Shown: positions 46,401 through 58,621 of the stretch, one piece after another
How the letters are laid out: each line of letters begins with the position of its first letter
Position numbering within the stretch: the first letter of the stretch is position 1
NCBI GenBank assembly: GCA_027946555.1
Contig: JAPEVC010000108.1
Span: forward strand, 1 to 64,000
Length of the DNA stretch: 64,000 nucleotides
Direction: 5' to 3'
DNA from: Gnomoniopsis sp. IMI 355080
Taxonomy: Eukaryota; Ascomycota; Sordariomycetes; Diaporthales; Gnomoniaceae
Translations under genes and position numbers: made by a program
The notes under the pieces: generated by a model
The model's database searches: none
Seen by the model: only the letters and a program-made list of their open reading frames with translations
Told to the model about the DNA's origin: nothing

Positions 46401-46977
46401 CCTTCCTCATCGCAATCGCCTTCGATCTAGCCTCCATCGATTCACTGCACCTGCCAGATCATCTTGTCTTCAACTTGTGATTCAACCAGCTCTCTGCCTT
46501 CATCACCTATATCAACCAAACAGGTAAGGCAGCACCAGCTTTGATCTGGATGCCCTCTACATACTGTTCTGCAAACGGTTGGCCCCCTTGATAGTGGTGG
46601 AATTCATATCCAGCAAAGACAGAGTTACGTCGACGTCAATTCAGTGGTTTGTAGTCAGCTCAAGTCAAGGTCAGTCAGTCACTGTAACCCCAAGCTTGCG
46701 TGTGTTTTCCACTCACAACTTCTTCTTCTTCTTCTTCTTCTTCGAACCCCGTATGCTAACTTTGTAACGGAAAGCATTACTTCCAATTCAATTCACGTCA
46801 AGGATTTGATTGTTGGTTGTTCCTCCTGGGACTTGTCTCTTCTCTCCATTGTGACGTACATCCAGCGTCTACACTGCAATCATGTGAGTAGCACCCTCCG
46901 TTCCTCTTTACTTGCTTGGTAAGGTGCTGTTCGTCGTCTGACTGCGTGCAAAGACCTGCCCACCGAAATACAAGACT
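43465..46977. other. 3.5-kb divergent intergenic region between two regulator-like genes
   Basis: Contains the bZIP promoter/leader and that of the C2H2-like gene. Overlapping minus-strand frames at 44968-45330 and 45170-45586 look weakly protein-like but have no recognised domain. A GTGAGT...CAAAG stretch just before 46978 could be a 5'-UTR intron. No gene could be supported. Confidence 0.45.
46719..46743 (+). repeat. (CTT)n trinucleotide repeat
   Basis: About eight perfect CTT units, 235 nt upstream of the C2H2-like start codon, probably in its promoter or leader. Confidence 0.85.
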
Positions 46978-48945
46978 ATGGACAGTCGATCATCGTCCGC
47001 CTCTGGCTCCCACTCGGCAAATCCCAACTCCAACCCCATTCTGATCCAAGACCGTCCGCGTGCATCTCAGCATGCCACTTATACCACTGCTGGCACAGTC
47101 TATAACCCTCAAACTGCCACTCCGCTGCAGCCACCTGCTCGCAGAGGTCGTGCTTCGAGGTGGCCCCCAGCAAATCCCGCTGACCTCTCCACCTTCAGCA
47201 ACTCCATCTTGGGCGCCTTCCCTCGTTGCCGATACCGTTCTCCCCCGACGACTGCCTCCACCTTGAGGCACTATAGTCCCTTACAGCAGAACCAAGAACG
47301 TGCCATTGACCCCAGGAACTCTGCAGACTACTATCGCCCAGCCACCAGTCTGTCCAACGCGAAGCGGAGCACGTCTGGCGGCTCTTCCAATATGTCGCTC
47401 TCACTTTCAAACGCAATCCCCCGCGAGCTCCTGGCCGATGAGCTGCCCAAGTCTATCATCTGCAATGATTGCGGAGAGCGGTTTGAAACCATGGCCATGG
47501 CTGACTTCCACGCCACGCTCAGCGGTCACAACACCTTCTCCGAGACCGGTGACAACAGCAACAACAACTATACCTCGGAAGGAGACACCTTTCTGCAAGA
47601 TGAGGAGATGAAAGAAGAGGAGGATCTGACCCAGTTCAACAACTACAGCGTCAAAACCCTGACTAACTTGGCCTCGTACCCCAACCCCAACCAAAAGATG
47701 GCCCAGAGGTGCCTTGACCGAGCTCGTGAGACGTTCAAGGCCGCAGCTGAAAACACACGTCCCACCAGCAACAATTCTTCTCGGCCAGGGTTCAACGGAG
47801 CAGGTCCCTCATCTTCTTCATACTTGAGCGGTAGTGGCCGCGAGAGTTCCGACTATTACAGCCGCGTTCCTCGCAACTCTCACATGAACAGCTCCACCAG
47901 ATCCAGCGTACTGTCCAACGGTCCCGGTGCCCCTCAGCCTCTTACTGCCGGTCCACCCGGTCAACGTCACTACAAGGCCTCAACCCTAGAGGGTCCTCTT
48001 CGGGCTCTCCAGGAGAGCGCCCAGAAACCATATTCACTGATAATGGCTGAGTCTCTTCTGGGTACCAACCCACCTAACCCCTCTGTTTTGTCTAACCTGA
48101 GCAGACCGGCGTCGACAAAGATGTCCGAGGCATCGCGTGATGCAGAGCGAGAGATCAAGACAAGTAGAGGACCGAGAGGACCCGCTTCGCCCCTTTCAAT
48201 GGAGCAACTACCATTTGAGAGGGCCCAAAGCGGCTCTCGGAGTATGTACCATGAGACCAGGCACCACAATGTTCCCACTGTGGTGTCCAATCAAAAGAAC
48301 ATTTGGACGAACAAGATGCGCGAGACCAAAACCCAGGACGAGCTTAGCGAGTACTATCCTGACAGCCGCGGATGCCTTCCTTTCAACTACAATCCTGCAA
48401 CACTCGTCACTGTTCCCGACGATAACTCCGACCTACAGTTCCCAATCGGTCGCGTTCTGCCTTCAGAATTTGAAGCTGAGTTAGAGAGTCGGGTCGATCT
48501 TGCTCGTCATCGGAAGAGATTTTACGCGGGAGACTCTGAATTTATGTTCAGATCCTGGGAGTTAAGATTCGATGAGATCTGCGACGAGGTTCGGGATTGG
48601 GAGCCAGGCACTATGGGTAACGGTCGATATCTCCCATTAGCCCAGATCAAAGCCGCTGTAGACCCGTCTCAACTTGGCAAGCCGCGAAATATCTCTATCA
48701 GCCTCATCAGTCAACTGAAGCCTCATGATGCCGCGCAACCTCTACTACCCATGCTCTACTGGACCCTCGACAGACTCAAGAACGATTCTTCCGGCTTCGA
48801 GAGGGTTCAGCAGCGTCAGAAAGATGACCGCTGGGGCTGCTCCGGACCCGGCTACGTGGGGCAGGAGAGGGAGGAGTGGATGAGGGCACAGACTGATCGG
48901 GCTCGCCCACAAGCCTCATCTCGTGTAGAGAACCTTCGAAGGTGA
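46978..48945 (+). CDS. Ser/Asn-rich protein with one C2H2-like zinc finger, 655 aa
   Basis: Single exon. Residues about 159-184 contain CNDCGERFETMAMADFHATL then SGH, a C-x2-C...H-x5-H arrangement compatible with one zinc finger. A lone finger of this kind is as likely to bind protein or RNA as DNA. The first 150 and central 250 residues are Ser/Asn/Pro-rich and probably disordered, with an acidic EEMKEEEDL patch after the finger. The C-terminal about 150 residues are more ordered-looking (LPSEFEAELESRVDLARHR, RSWELRFDEICDEVRDWEPG). No nuclear role is proven. Start ATG opens MDSRSSSASGS after AGACT; no upstream in-frame extension. I do not recognise a named family. Confidence 0.8.
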   Translation: MDSRSSSASGSHSANPNSNPILIQDRPRASQHATYTTAGTVYNPQTATPLQPPARRGRASRWPPANPADLSTFSNSILGAFPRCRYRSPPTTASTLRHYSPLQQNQERAIDPRNSADYYRPATSLSNAKRSTSGGSSNMSLSLSNAIPRELLADELPKSIICNDCGERFETMAMADFHATLSGHNTFSETGDNSNNNYTSEGDTFLQDEEMKEEEDLTQFNNYSVKTLTNLASYPNPNQKMAQRCLDRARETFKAAAENTRPTSNNSSRPGFNGAGPSSSSYLSGSGRESSDYYSRVPRNSHMNSSTRSSVLSNGPGAPQPLTAGPPGQRHYKASTLEGPLRALQESAQKPYSLIMAESLLGTNPPNPSVLSNLSRPASTKMSEASRDAEREIKTSRGPRGPASPLSMEQLPFERAQSGSRSMYHETRHHNVPTVVSNQKNIWTNKMRETKTQDELSEYYPDSRGCLPFNYNPATLVTVPDDNSDLQFPIGRVLPSEFEAELESRVDLARHRKRFYAGDSEFMFRSWELRFDEICDEVRDWEPGTMGNGRYLPLAQIKAAVDPSQLGKPRNISISLISQLKPHDAAQPLLPMLYWTLDRLKNDSSGFERVQQRQKDDRWGCSGPGYVGQEREEWMRAQTDRARPQASSRVENLRR

Positions 48946-49804
48946 TTTGATGAGCAATTGGGACAGCAAAGATCAATGGAATGGTAGTAAACTGGATGCG
49001 AATGGTTGGTCATAAAGTGCGAGGGTGTTGGCTCTTTGGAGGAACAGACCAGCTTTCTGAGGATATTTCTTCTTGGTAAACAAGAATCTTGGGGCTTCAA
49101 CTTGGTGCCAGAAGGCTTCAGAGCGAGAACGCATCGTTTAAGGGTTAGTATGTCAAGATTTCGTCTTCCCAAACACATTCATATATCATTATGAGCTGGG
49201 AGATAGACAGGAGGCGCGAATGATGAGGCACTGGGGAGTCAGATTGGAAGTTTTGCTCGATCGGCTCGCTGGAAATAGAGCTTTTTGCTCGTTGGGATAT
49301 GCACAAAAGCCCCCCTGGTTTCGCGACGGACTAAGTGGAAGATAGAAAGGAAATGTAGTTTACAACGAATCTACGGCCTACTTTAACTGGTCATCTCCAA
49401 AGCGCGGTGGCTATCAAGCGTCCGCCGAAAAGCAAGTGATGCAAGTGCAATGGCGGATAGGCAGACAAGAGCTGTCACGAGGTGCGGCTCGGTAGGGGAA
49501 TCAGTGATTCTGGACAGAAGTTTGGATATTGAGAGCTTCTTAAGGCTCGTGCTTAGTAGAAGAGTTGCTGGATCCTATTGCGGCTTTATATTCTTGACTG
49601 GAGTTTGCCATCTAATCTAATCCAGATATGCTGGATGCTGACGCCTGTCCCAATGCAACCTTGCGCCCATCACCTGTGCTGTAGTTGGCCACTCCCCAAG
49701 CGTTCTCTATGTTGTAAAAAGTGACCCAGACTCTAGACTTGTACACATCTAGTCTATCCCCCTCTCACTCTCCCGGGGAGAAAGTGGGAAATATCTTGTC
49801 TTGT
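48946..49804. other. Intergenic region between convergent genes
   Basis: Holds 3' flanks of the C2H2-like gene and the UbiB-like gene. No supported gene. Confidence 0.5.
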
Positions 49805-51965
49805 TCACCCTTCAAAAACTCCGTGCTGCAATTCGACACCCATCTCCTTGCCCATTTTCCTCATACTCTCTTCTATCTCATCTTCCATACCACCACCCAA
49901 CCCCAACCACTGCCGTATCTTGTAATAATAAAACAACACATCTGAGCCCAGCATCACGCCCTTGAACAGCAGGTGCCGCCATCGGTTGCGTAATCTCTCC
50001 GGCCACGACAAGCTCGGGTCCATGAAAAGACTTTTGCTCGCCCACTCGCCCATCATTTTGACGCGATTGACCGGGCTGCCCATGTACTGATTATTACCCT
50101 GCACAATTCTCATATTGCGGCCAATGAAAATCAGCTCCTTGGGCCACTTGTCCTCATCGGCAAGAATATCGCGAATTCCCTGCTTCATCCTCCGCTGTAG
50201 CTCAAAGCTTCGCTCGCTAGCCGTCCGCGAGTCGTCGCCCGCCTCGCGCAAGCCCTTCTTAAAGCTCCCGTCGCCGCCCTCATATGGTCGCATGAGCGTG
50301 GCGGAGGCGAAGATGTCGGCGGCTTTGATCCCCCATTCCTCAGTGACTTGTTTGATGGTTTCGTTGTCAAAGGTCATGAGGGCTTTCCAGAACTTGCTGT
50401 ACTCGTGACGGAACTTGGGAGACATATAGACGTAAAGCCCATGGTCGATCAGGACCAGCTCTGCGTTGCCAGAGGGTAGACGTCGGATGAAAATATTGCC
50501 CGGGTGAGGATCGCAGTGGACGACACCCCATTTGAAGATTTGAGCCGAGAAGAGGTCGATCATCGTGGTCATGACCTCTTTAGTACTTAGACCAAGCCCA
50601 CCTTTACCATTTCGGCCCTTCCACTCCGTCCGCTCAGGCTTGAGCTTGTCACTGTCCGGATTCATTCGCAACTCAGTCCGGATCGCGGCGATGTCAGGCG
50701 GGGGCAGCTGCGTCCCCTGTACGCCAATACTTCCCTTTCCACGCCCGCCAATCCACGGACCCGTCATGGCGGCTTTGTCCCACAGCCGGATGCCCTCGAT
50801 CCACTCGGTAGTGAGCACGCGATGGGAGCTGAGCTCCGGGTAGACGATGGGGACGTAGACGCGGCCGCGCAGCGACGGCTCCGAAGCGACGAGCTTGCGC
50901 ATGGTCTCGGAGTTTTTTGCTTCGTTGACAAAGTTGGTCTCGAGCTCGAGGCGCTCGGTGATGAAAGGGACGAGTGAGTAGAGTGGTAGGTCGAACCAGC
51001 GCGAGTAAACCCAAGTGACGACCCTAGAAAGCGTGCGTTAGCCATGTGTGCCGTCTCAGGATTGCGCTGTGTTCCTAGCGCAGACTTCTCTACACTTACT
51101 TGAACGCCCACAGATCCCAACCGATCTGCTTCTTAATCTCGGGCTTCTGTATCTTGACCGCAACCTCCCTCCCATCTGCCAACCTTGCCCAATGCACCTG
51201 CGCAACACTCGCGCTCGCCCGTGCCGTTCTCTCCATTACTCCCTTGCCTTCTGCGCCGGCCCAGCTGACCCCAAATACGTCCTGTACACCCATTCCAAAG
51301 TCCTCACGTATGACCTTCTCCACCTCCTCCCAGCTCCGCTGCGGCGCATCGTCAAACATGCGACTAAACATCTTCTGGAATTCGGGCGGAAGCACCGCGC
51401 TCTGCATGGCAATCGCTTGCCCAATCTTCAGATAGAGTCCGCCATTATGCCTCAGCAGCTCAAACATGCGCTCAGCCGACCGCCGATGCAGCTCCTCGAT
51501 CCCGCCCTGGGACCCGATAAGAGGCAGCGGGTGCGCGCGGAAGTTGATCTTGTAGTCCAGCGCGACGCGCAGACCCGTGTAAAAGGTGCGCAGCGAGCGC
51601 GCGAGCCCCGAGGCTGACACTTGCCGATCGACAAGGTAGATTGTGCCGCCGACGGCGACGAGGAGGAGGATGCGGCGGGTCCATTTTGTAGTGCGGCGGA
51701 AGGCGCGCGCGGCCTGCGGGGCGCCGAGGCTGGAGGGCGACGGAGGTCCGTGAACGGGGGAGAAGGGGCCGGAAGTGCCCAGGGCGCGGTGTTGGTGATG
51801 AGGAGGGCGGAGGGAGTGTTGTGAGAGTCGTGAATAGCGGGAGAAAATGGTTGTGGTGGACAGAGGTCGCGTGCTGGTGGGGCCGCCGGGGTTGTTGAAG
51901 GCTGCCGAGAGGCTTGAGAGCTGTTGGGGCCGGCGAAGGCTTCTGGCTATGTTTTGGCGGAACAT
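49805..51965 (-). CDS. Mitochondrial UbiB/ABC1/ADCK kinase-like protein, 2 exons, 694 aa
   Basis: Atypical kinase-like family whose mitochondrial members (Coq8, and the Cqd1/Cqd2-Mcp2 and ADCK1/5 types) act in coenzyme Q synthesis or distribution. Exons 51100-51965 and 49805-51023; the 76-nt phase-2 intron has GTAAGT, GCTAAC branch and CTAG acceptor. Seen: an Arg/Ser-rich, acid-poor presequence-like N-terminus, a single hydrophobic segment at about residues 98-113 (RRILLLVAVGGTIYLV), the diagnostic KxGQ motif KIGQAIAMQS at 180-189, an Ala-rich nucleotide loop ASASVAQV near 250, the invariant Lys in VAVKIQ near 271, the catalytic HCDPHPGN at 458-465 and LIDHG near 480-484. An insertion of about 60 residues (IGGRGKGSIG to KGGLGLSTKEV) precedes the catalytic loop. 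The inserted loop, membrane anchor and length point to the Mcp2/Cqd2-ADCK1 branch rather than Coq8, but this needs a tree. Confidence 0.93.
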
Positions 51966-52736
51966 AGCCGCCTTGGATGTATGAGAGAGCCGTCTGACAC
52001 GGCGTTGAGCAATAAGAATTAGAAAAGAAAAACTAAGTTTAGGTTGGTGAGACGAGAAGCGGGTTCTCTCGAACTGTCGATGACGATGTACGGATAGATC
52101 CGATGGCCGAGGTTTGGCCGATCCCGGGACCGAACATCAACACCGAGAACCATTCCGAATCTGACATTGCGCCGGGGTATTCTATTCGGTCGATCGTTAG
52201 AACGGTCCATCCGCACAAATCTTGTATTTTTGAAGGTGTACGAGTGGGTATGATCTGTGTGTTTGAAAATCCAAAAATTAGACGTGTTCCTCCCATGCGA
52301 GCGTTTACCCTGTCTGGATACAAAGTTCGGCGTACATATTGGAAATAGCAACTCCTGACCAGTGATCAACGTCGTATTGCGCTTCGAAAGCATGAGCCAC
52401 AATTTCCTCCCTCAGGAGGTCCAGGTTCGTCATATATCATCTGCCTCATGTCCGCATGTAACAAGTTGATTGTCTCCAGTGGGATAGATCTCTGGTAGAT
52501 TGTAGGCTCACAGATTTCAACAGCATTATACCAGGTAGGTACCCACTGAATGAATTTAGCCTCCGAGCCTGCAAGGTGATATTTGAGTTGGATGAGTTCC
52601 AAGACATGTGTGCAGAAGGTAAGAACCAGAGTTGCCGACCAATTTAGATATATTCTGATTATAACATGCCTACGAGACTATGACCTTGAGCAGAAACCAA
52701 ACTTCGCTATCCATTGATATTTACTAAAGTGCAGCT
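51966..52736. other. Intergenic region, nothing supported
   Basis: Upstream flank of the UbiB-like gene and downstream flank of the DUF7053-type gene. No gene seen. Confidence 0.5.
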
Positions 52737-53296
52737 TTAATTTTTACCCAAAACACATTCCACTGTGTGGGATTCTGAATGAAGACCATCCAGAATCCTC
52801 TGGCATATATCTTCATGTGTATATTGAAACGCCTTGACAACGAATGGTTTCACAAGAGCATTACATTCAACCTGTACTTCCTCAGCCAAACGCCACGCAC
52901 CTCGTCTTAATTCTCCTCCATAGCGCTGCAGCGGTCGAACAACATATGTTGCCCTCACGATGGTTCCCCCTGGACCATCCGCTTTGCGCGGACACCATTG
53001 AAAAAGTCCTGGTAGTGAACAAGAAACTTGATGGTCTTCGATAAACCGAGGTAGGGTATGACTGGGATCCGCTCCGAGATCTCGTAGGTCACTATATCGG
53101 TGCCTCCTTTTTCTTGGGTAAAGAAGGTGTCCCCAAGAATGTGATCTAGTCTTCCAGGCACGAACCGCTGGAAGTAATCCACGCCGGGTTGCACGCGGGA
53201 AATTGTTTCGTGCTTTTGAATATGTTCGATGACCTGCTCTCGCGAAAGATCCAGCGGTAGGACAGCATGCGTTTCATTTTCAAAGGTTGCGTGCAT
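52737..53296 (-). pseudogene. DUF7053-type fungal protein, broken by a frameshift
   Basis: Two abutting frames together resemble a small fungal DUF7053-like protein of unknown function. The first half (ATG at 53296; MHATFENETHAVLPLDLSR to VHYQDFFNGVRAKRM) stops at TGA 52955-52957. The second half (RATYVVRPLQRYGGELRRG to QRILDGLHSE) continues in a different register and ends at 52737. The switch falls at or next to a five-C run on the plus strand (52966-52970), where a one-base difference would account for the register change. No intron with reasonable splice signals restores the frame. Either a sequencing or assembly indel in a homopolymer, or a recent natural mutation. The family name is from overall pattern (LP motif at the N-terminus, aromatic beta-strand pattern, terminal helix), so the family call is moderate. 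Confidence 0.6.
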
Positions 53297-55285
53297 AGTG
53301 ATGGTATTGTACCAAAGTGATGTAGACTAGACAATGGGCTCTCTTTTCAAAAATAATGTGTGAGAATCGAAAGGGACGATGAGATCCATGGCACGTTGTT
53401 ACAGGTAGCTTGCGAGTCTTATATGGGCTGCGCCCAACTATATTTTACCGTATTCATATCACAAGCTTCGTACTTCATTAAGGTAGAAACAGCTCACTCA
53501 TGCAAAGGTCAACGTAAGGTTCTATGGCAGCCGACAAAAGGTTTGGAAGACCTCACCGACACGAAGGCAAGCCAAGCTGGGACAAAATGGCCATTCGGAG
53601 GGATCAGTTACGATCGTTCTCGTCGATTTGCGTGCACGGTTCGACTGTGAAATGCCTCAAAAAAGTTTCACATGTTTGAAAAGGCGGCTCTCTGAGTGCT
53701 AGCTACCTGGTCTGATCATTCTACTTTGGTCAAATTAATTAAGCTCGGCTCTGTCGATGCTGAAGACAACGAGAAAGTTAGTCATTCGTTGCTCGCACGG
53801 AAAGCTACCTAGCTATGCTCAGTCGAAAAGCTATACAAGGACAACATTTTGTACAGCGACCTAGGTATGAGTCAAAACTTGGGAACACCAGGCCTTGTTA
53901 CACTGCATTTGCAAAAGAGGCCGAAACGGAGCTGGATGTTGGACGCGAATTAATAAGAAAGAGTTTTATGAAACATGAGTATCATTAATTTCCTTGCAAG
54001 TGTGCCGTGAAGTTATCGTTATTACTCTTCCTTCAGCAAGATCGATTTAATACGGGTGAAACGACACGCTATCAACGCCATGAAGAGGTCGCGACAGATG
54101 ACCGTGGGTTGCAGCATCTTATGTATGCTGCTGGCTCTTTATCAAGTTTTCATCCCTCTTAATACCGAGATACAAATGCGATACATCGGCGGCAGGGTCC
54201 GAGACAGGCTTTTGCGCTTTCGAGTCTTCCTTCGACTGCATACTGTCAGTGCGCCAATACTTTCTCTTGCAGATGCGATGGCGATCTGATTCTCTGCTTT
54301 GTGTAATCAAGAGAGACTATTTGCGTGCTGTTTCCTTGAAACATTGATCTGTTGGCTCTCTATTTCGCTTCCAATACTGCTCAACAACAAAACTTAGAGC
54401 GTCGTATGCTGTAGGTACTATACCGTGACATCTGTGTTGCGATGCGCGGTCAAGGTGCCCGCACCGCGCAGCCCTCGTGCGCAGCTCAGGGCAGAGGTCG
54501 CATGCCGTTCAAATAGTGAGCAGAACATAGGCGGCTCAGTAAGCGGCTTATATTTAAGAAATGACCCGCTCAATATGAAACGAGCTGCGTATATTCATCA
54601 ATTACATATATCGGGGGAGAGCCCACGTCTTGTCCAAGTGCGTACGAGGGCTCCAGGCGGATGGTGGTCTTTCGAATCAATGCAGGAAGGGTTGTATGCA
54701 TTTTGCAACTATTTGCGCCCATTATCAGACATACGCCCTTTGAATACTAAATACATACTTTGAACAATGCGCCATTCCCGATTTAAGCTGCAGCTTATGA
54801 CATTTAGCAGTCTTTATACGGTACATGGGATTATAGATCTAGCGGTAACTTAAAGGGCATCCAGGATCCAAAACGTGGAGGCTGGGGAGGATCAGCATTT
54901 CACGGTAGTCTTTCTACATGACCACAGCTGACATCAATTGACATGCATCAGCTCTTGGTTCTCCACTTTGTCGACGAACGATGTCACTTGCGGAGATATC
55001 TGTGGAAGTCATCAGGCCTAGATTACAAAGTTGCTGACAGCACTCCAGTAAGACTGCTACCTCTCGCTTAGCCATGCATTAGCAGCTGGAGCCAGAGGTT
55101 TCTTCTGCATTGGCAATCTGCCACCTCGGTAAGTACCAGAACCACTGGGTTAGGTGTCTTTGGATGTATTAATCTAGACGTGGTCCTCCTCACCCGAAGA
55201 GCGATAGCTACTGTGTCCGCTTATAATAGTCACTTGGTCACGACGACCTCACCATCATCTTGAGACATTGCCCTCAATTCGCACG
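53297..55285. other. 2-kb intergenic region upstream of the P450
   Basis: Relatively AT-rich, with a near-perfect ACCTAGGTA palindrome at 53859-53867. Short frames such as 54056-54289 have no recognisable domain. No gene supported. Confidence 0.5.
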
Positions 55286-57230
55286 ATGGACGCTCCGGAT
55301 CATTTTCAATTTCGAAACATGGGGGCTATCGCGAGAAGTGCGGCAGGATCGCCAGCCAACACCGTTGCGTTCTTGCTCCTTTTGCCAACATTGTCATTGG
55401 GGTTTGTCTATCTGGTCGCATATATGACCTCGTCACTCAACAAATTCCCGGGACCACCTTTGGCGTGTACGTCTAGGAACAAGTTCGGCTGTAGCGATAG
55501 TGAACTAATCCATCAAACAGCTTGGTCCAACCTCTGGCGTATGTATCACGCTTACAAGGGCTCTATGCATACGGCCACTGAGAAGATGCACGCAAAGTAT
55601 GGGCCAGTCGTCAGACTGGCTCCGAACCATATCGATCTTGACTACGACAAAAGTGCCGGACTGATCAAGACTTGTTTCGATACGAAGGGTGTCTGGAGAA
55701 AGGTGCGAAATTCCTTTCATGTCGTATCCCTAAGTCTCGTTGTTCTGCTAGCTATGGCGTCTTGGGTCCAATTTCTGAGTTTTTTCTACCGCAGTCCGAC
55801 TGGCATGCCGTCAGTGGCTTCAAAGTTGGCGGTGAGATATTTTACAATATCTTTAGTGAAGTCCGTCCTGCCGAACATAGCCGTATGAAGAAACCTGTCG
55901 CCAAGTACTGGACCACGAGCTCCGTGGCTCGCATGGAACCGCACGTCGACTCAGTCGTGGCTTTCTTTGCTAAGCAGCTTGAAAGCAAGTTTGCCACAGG
56001 TGGTGAAGAAAAGGAGATGGGCAAGTCATTCGATTTCGGGGATTGGTGCATGTTCTGTAAGTTCAAACCTGCCATGGACATTGAGAGATGGAAATTAACA
56101 AGGCATCCTCTGTAAGTCGGCTGGGATGCAGTGGCCAAAACCACCATGAGCAAGCGAATCGGATATCTAGATCATGGCTACGACTTCGATGGTACTCTCG
56201 CTGTGTCGGAGAAAGCCTCACTCTACCTTGTTACCGTTGGGATGTATCCAACCTTGGACAGCTTCCTTGACAAAAACCCGGTCTATCGCATTGGACCTCC
56301 AACATACACCAATATGGCCAACCTTGCAGTTAAGCTTCTTACGGAGCGCCTGACTGGGCAGGACTCACATGACCCTGAGGGCAACACGGACTTCATGGAT
56401 CTCTACATTGAAGCGTCAGGTCAATACCCAGATTTTGTGGACAACGCCATGATCGTCAGCTGTAAGACATCCTTTTCAATGGGTGACACGCACCCGAGAA
56501 CTTAGCCGCGTGAAATACTGACCATGGGCTTTTTTGGGCGGCCACAGACATGACTGTCAACCTGGCAGCTGGGGCTGATACAAGCGCCGCGGCCCTGCGG
56601 TCCATTTTCTACCTATCCCTCAAGCACCCGCGCGTCTGGACCAGACTGGAGGAAGCCGTCCTCGCAGCCCCGTTTGCCCGGCCCGAGACTCTCCATCTAC
56701 CCGCCCCATACGCCCAAGCACGCGCCATCCCTTACCTCGAAGCCGTCATCCGCGAGGCCCTCCGTCTCATTCCCGGCGAGATGTTCCCGCAAGAGCGCAT
56801 CGTCCCGGCTGGGGGTCTCACACTGCCGGACGGGCAGTTTGTCCAACAAGGCACGGCGGTGGGGTTCACCTCGTATGTCATGCACCGAAACAAGGCCGTC
56901 TGGGGCGCGGATGCGTACGAGTTCCGGCCCGAGCGGTTCCTTCGCGGGGAAGGGGAGTCGGAGGGTGCGTTTGCGGAGAGGATGAGGGCATACAATGACT
57001 GCGACCTGTCGTTTGGAGCGGGGAGCCGCAAGTGCATTGGCATGAATTTTGGGCTGATGGAAGTATACAAGTCAGTGGCGACGCTGGTCGCTATGTTTGA
57101 CTTTGAATTGGACACTACGGAGGAGTGGACACTCAAGGCCCACTTGTTTCCGAGAGCGACGGGAATTACATGCCGTATTCGCAAAAGGCAAGGAATGGAG
57201 CTTAGGAACGACATTGACATGAGCAACTGA
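55286..57230 (+). CDS. Cytochrome P450, pisatin-demethylase-like, 5 exons, 550 aa
   Basis: Heme monooxygenase of the ER membrane; substrate unknown. Exons 55286-55466, 55521-55702, 55795-56056, 56117-56461 and 56548-57230; introns of 54, 92, 60 and 86 nt, all phase-consistent. Seen: N-terminal membrane anchor (TVAFLLLLPTLSLGFVYLVAY) and proline hinge KFPGPPLA, oxygen-activation helix AGADTS at about 331-336, ExxR as EALR at 393-396, PERF near 451, and heme loop FGAGSRKCIG at 479-488 with the ligand Cys486. The SDWHAVSGF, FGDWCMFFGWDAVAKTT and HAKYGPVVRLAPN blocks resemble the CYP57-like/pisatin demethylase group found in detoxification and secondary metabolism. All key residues are present, so it is probably active. 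No partner biosynthetic genes are adjacent. Confidence 0.92.
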
Positions 57231-58597
57231 TAATGATCAAACGAACAGTCATACGGTACAGAGGATATACTTATCAGCTTGTCTAGTAAAAGAATATTCA
57301 ATAGTCGGTGCGGCTAGCCTTCCAGTCTCGGATCCTCTAAGCCTGTTTGTGTTCTTGCTAGAAGTCCGGTATTTTGGCGCCTGTAGTCAACATATGGACT
57401 ACTAGTAGGTCAAGATGCAAGGCTAACCCCAATCCCACGTTTCGGTTGCCATGCGTCAGGATCGAAGCTCTTATGAGAACAGGCGCTGGAACTAGTGCAA
57501 GTGGCGCTATCAAGTGACAGAACGCGTCCGTCTGAGACGTAGAGTGAGCATTTTGAAGCCTTCCACGGGATTCGGCTCTACAATCTACGCTGATGGGCAA
57601 TTGTCGTTTAGTGGCAGGCGGAACGTCCAAGCAAGGTGTTATGTTTGTTGCGGCTAAGCGGGTCGACGATTCGGAACTTGATGCCGACGGCTCTGAAATG
57701 GCATCGTACAAGTATACGGTATGTTGCAAGCGACTGCTTGCTGTAGGAAATTGGATTTCTTGGTGGAGTCATGTGCGCTGCTATACGTACTATGGTACAG
57801 TACCTATATACGAACGCAGTCATGTGCTGGCAAATGAGACAAGATGTCGGCAACAAAGATCGGCTTGGGCAATAACGGATCAAAATCTACGGAGGGCGAT
57901 CACAGGCCTGGTTTCCCGGGCACGGCAACTTACACAAGCGTATCTGTCGTATCAAGCTGCCATGCACCATACACGAGGTTGCGGAGACGACTGGTCACTT
58001 GGCTTTTGCTCGGCTGTCGATAGGCGAGCCTTCAGCTCCCTCGTGCGTGACCTGGGTGCTGTTGCGATGCAGGTGAAACGAGTAGCTTGCGTCGCAGAGA
58101 TGGGTCGATCGCCTCAAATCTGGTAGGTAGTCTTGACCAACCTGGAGCTGAGATCGGACCGAGTGACCTGAGTCCGGAGGTTTTTTGATAACGATTCATA
58201 CTTGGTACCAATTGGGGTCAATTTCGAATCCTGAGTGGGGATACTTTTTTTTTATCATTTTTGGGTTTTGCAATTTTGTGATGGATTTAGCTTCTGGAGT
58301 TCGAGCCGCTGCGTGACCCCCGGACATGAACCTTGTTTGTGGAACTGGCCCCGAAATGTCAAAGGAACTGCGGACATTGACCAACGCGACGTTGTGTTTC
58401 GTAGAACTGGACCTAACCAATTCATCATCCCAAATCCTCATTCGCAGCGCACGAGCACCGCGGGTGATTTGCATGCCTCAACCAAGGTTTCCATAGTGCT
58501 GGGGACGTTGATGATGCGTCATCTGCAGAACATGGCGCCACAGAGAATGTACTTTAATCAACATCTGCACGGAGTGTACCACGGGGCTGGTGTATTA

Positions 58598-58621
58598 CCA
58601 TGTACTGTACCATGTACTGTA
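58598..58621 (+). repeat. Tandem 12-bp repeat, two perfect copies
   Basis: CCATGTACTGTA occurs twice in direct tandem. Confidence 0.9.

Noticed and set aside
29413..57230. A single secondary-metabolite cluster linking UstYa-like, P450, GST and IDO-fusion genes
   Set aside because: They are spread over about 40 kb and separated by clear housekeeping genes (sos7, phosphotransferase, bZIP, UbiB-like); no core synthase or RiPP precursor is present.
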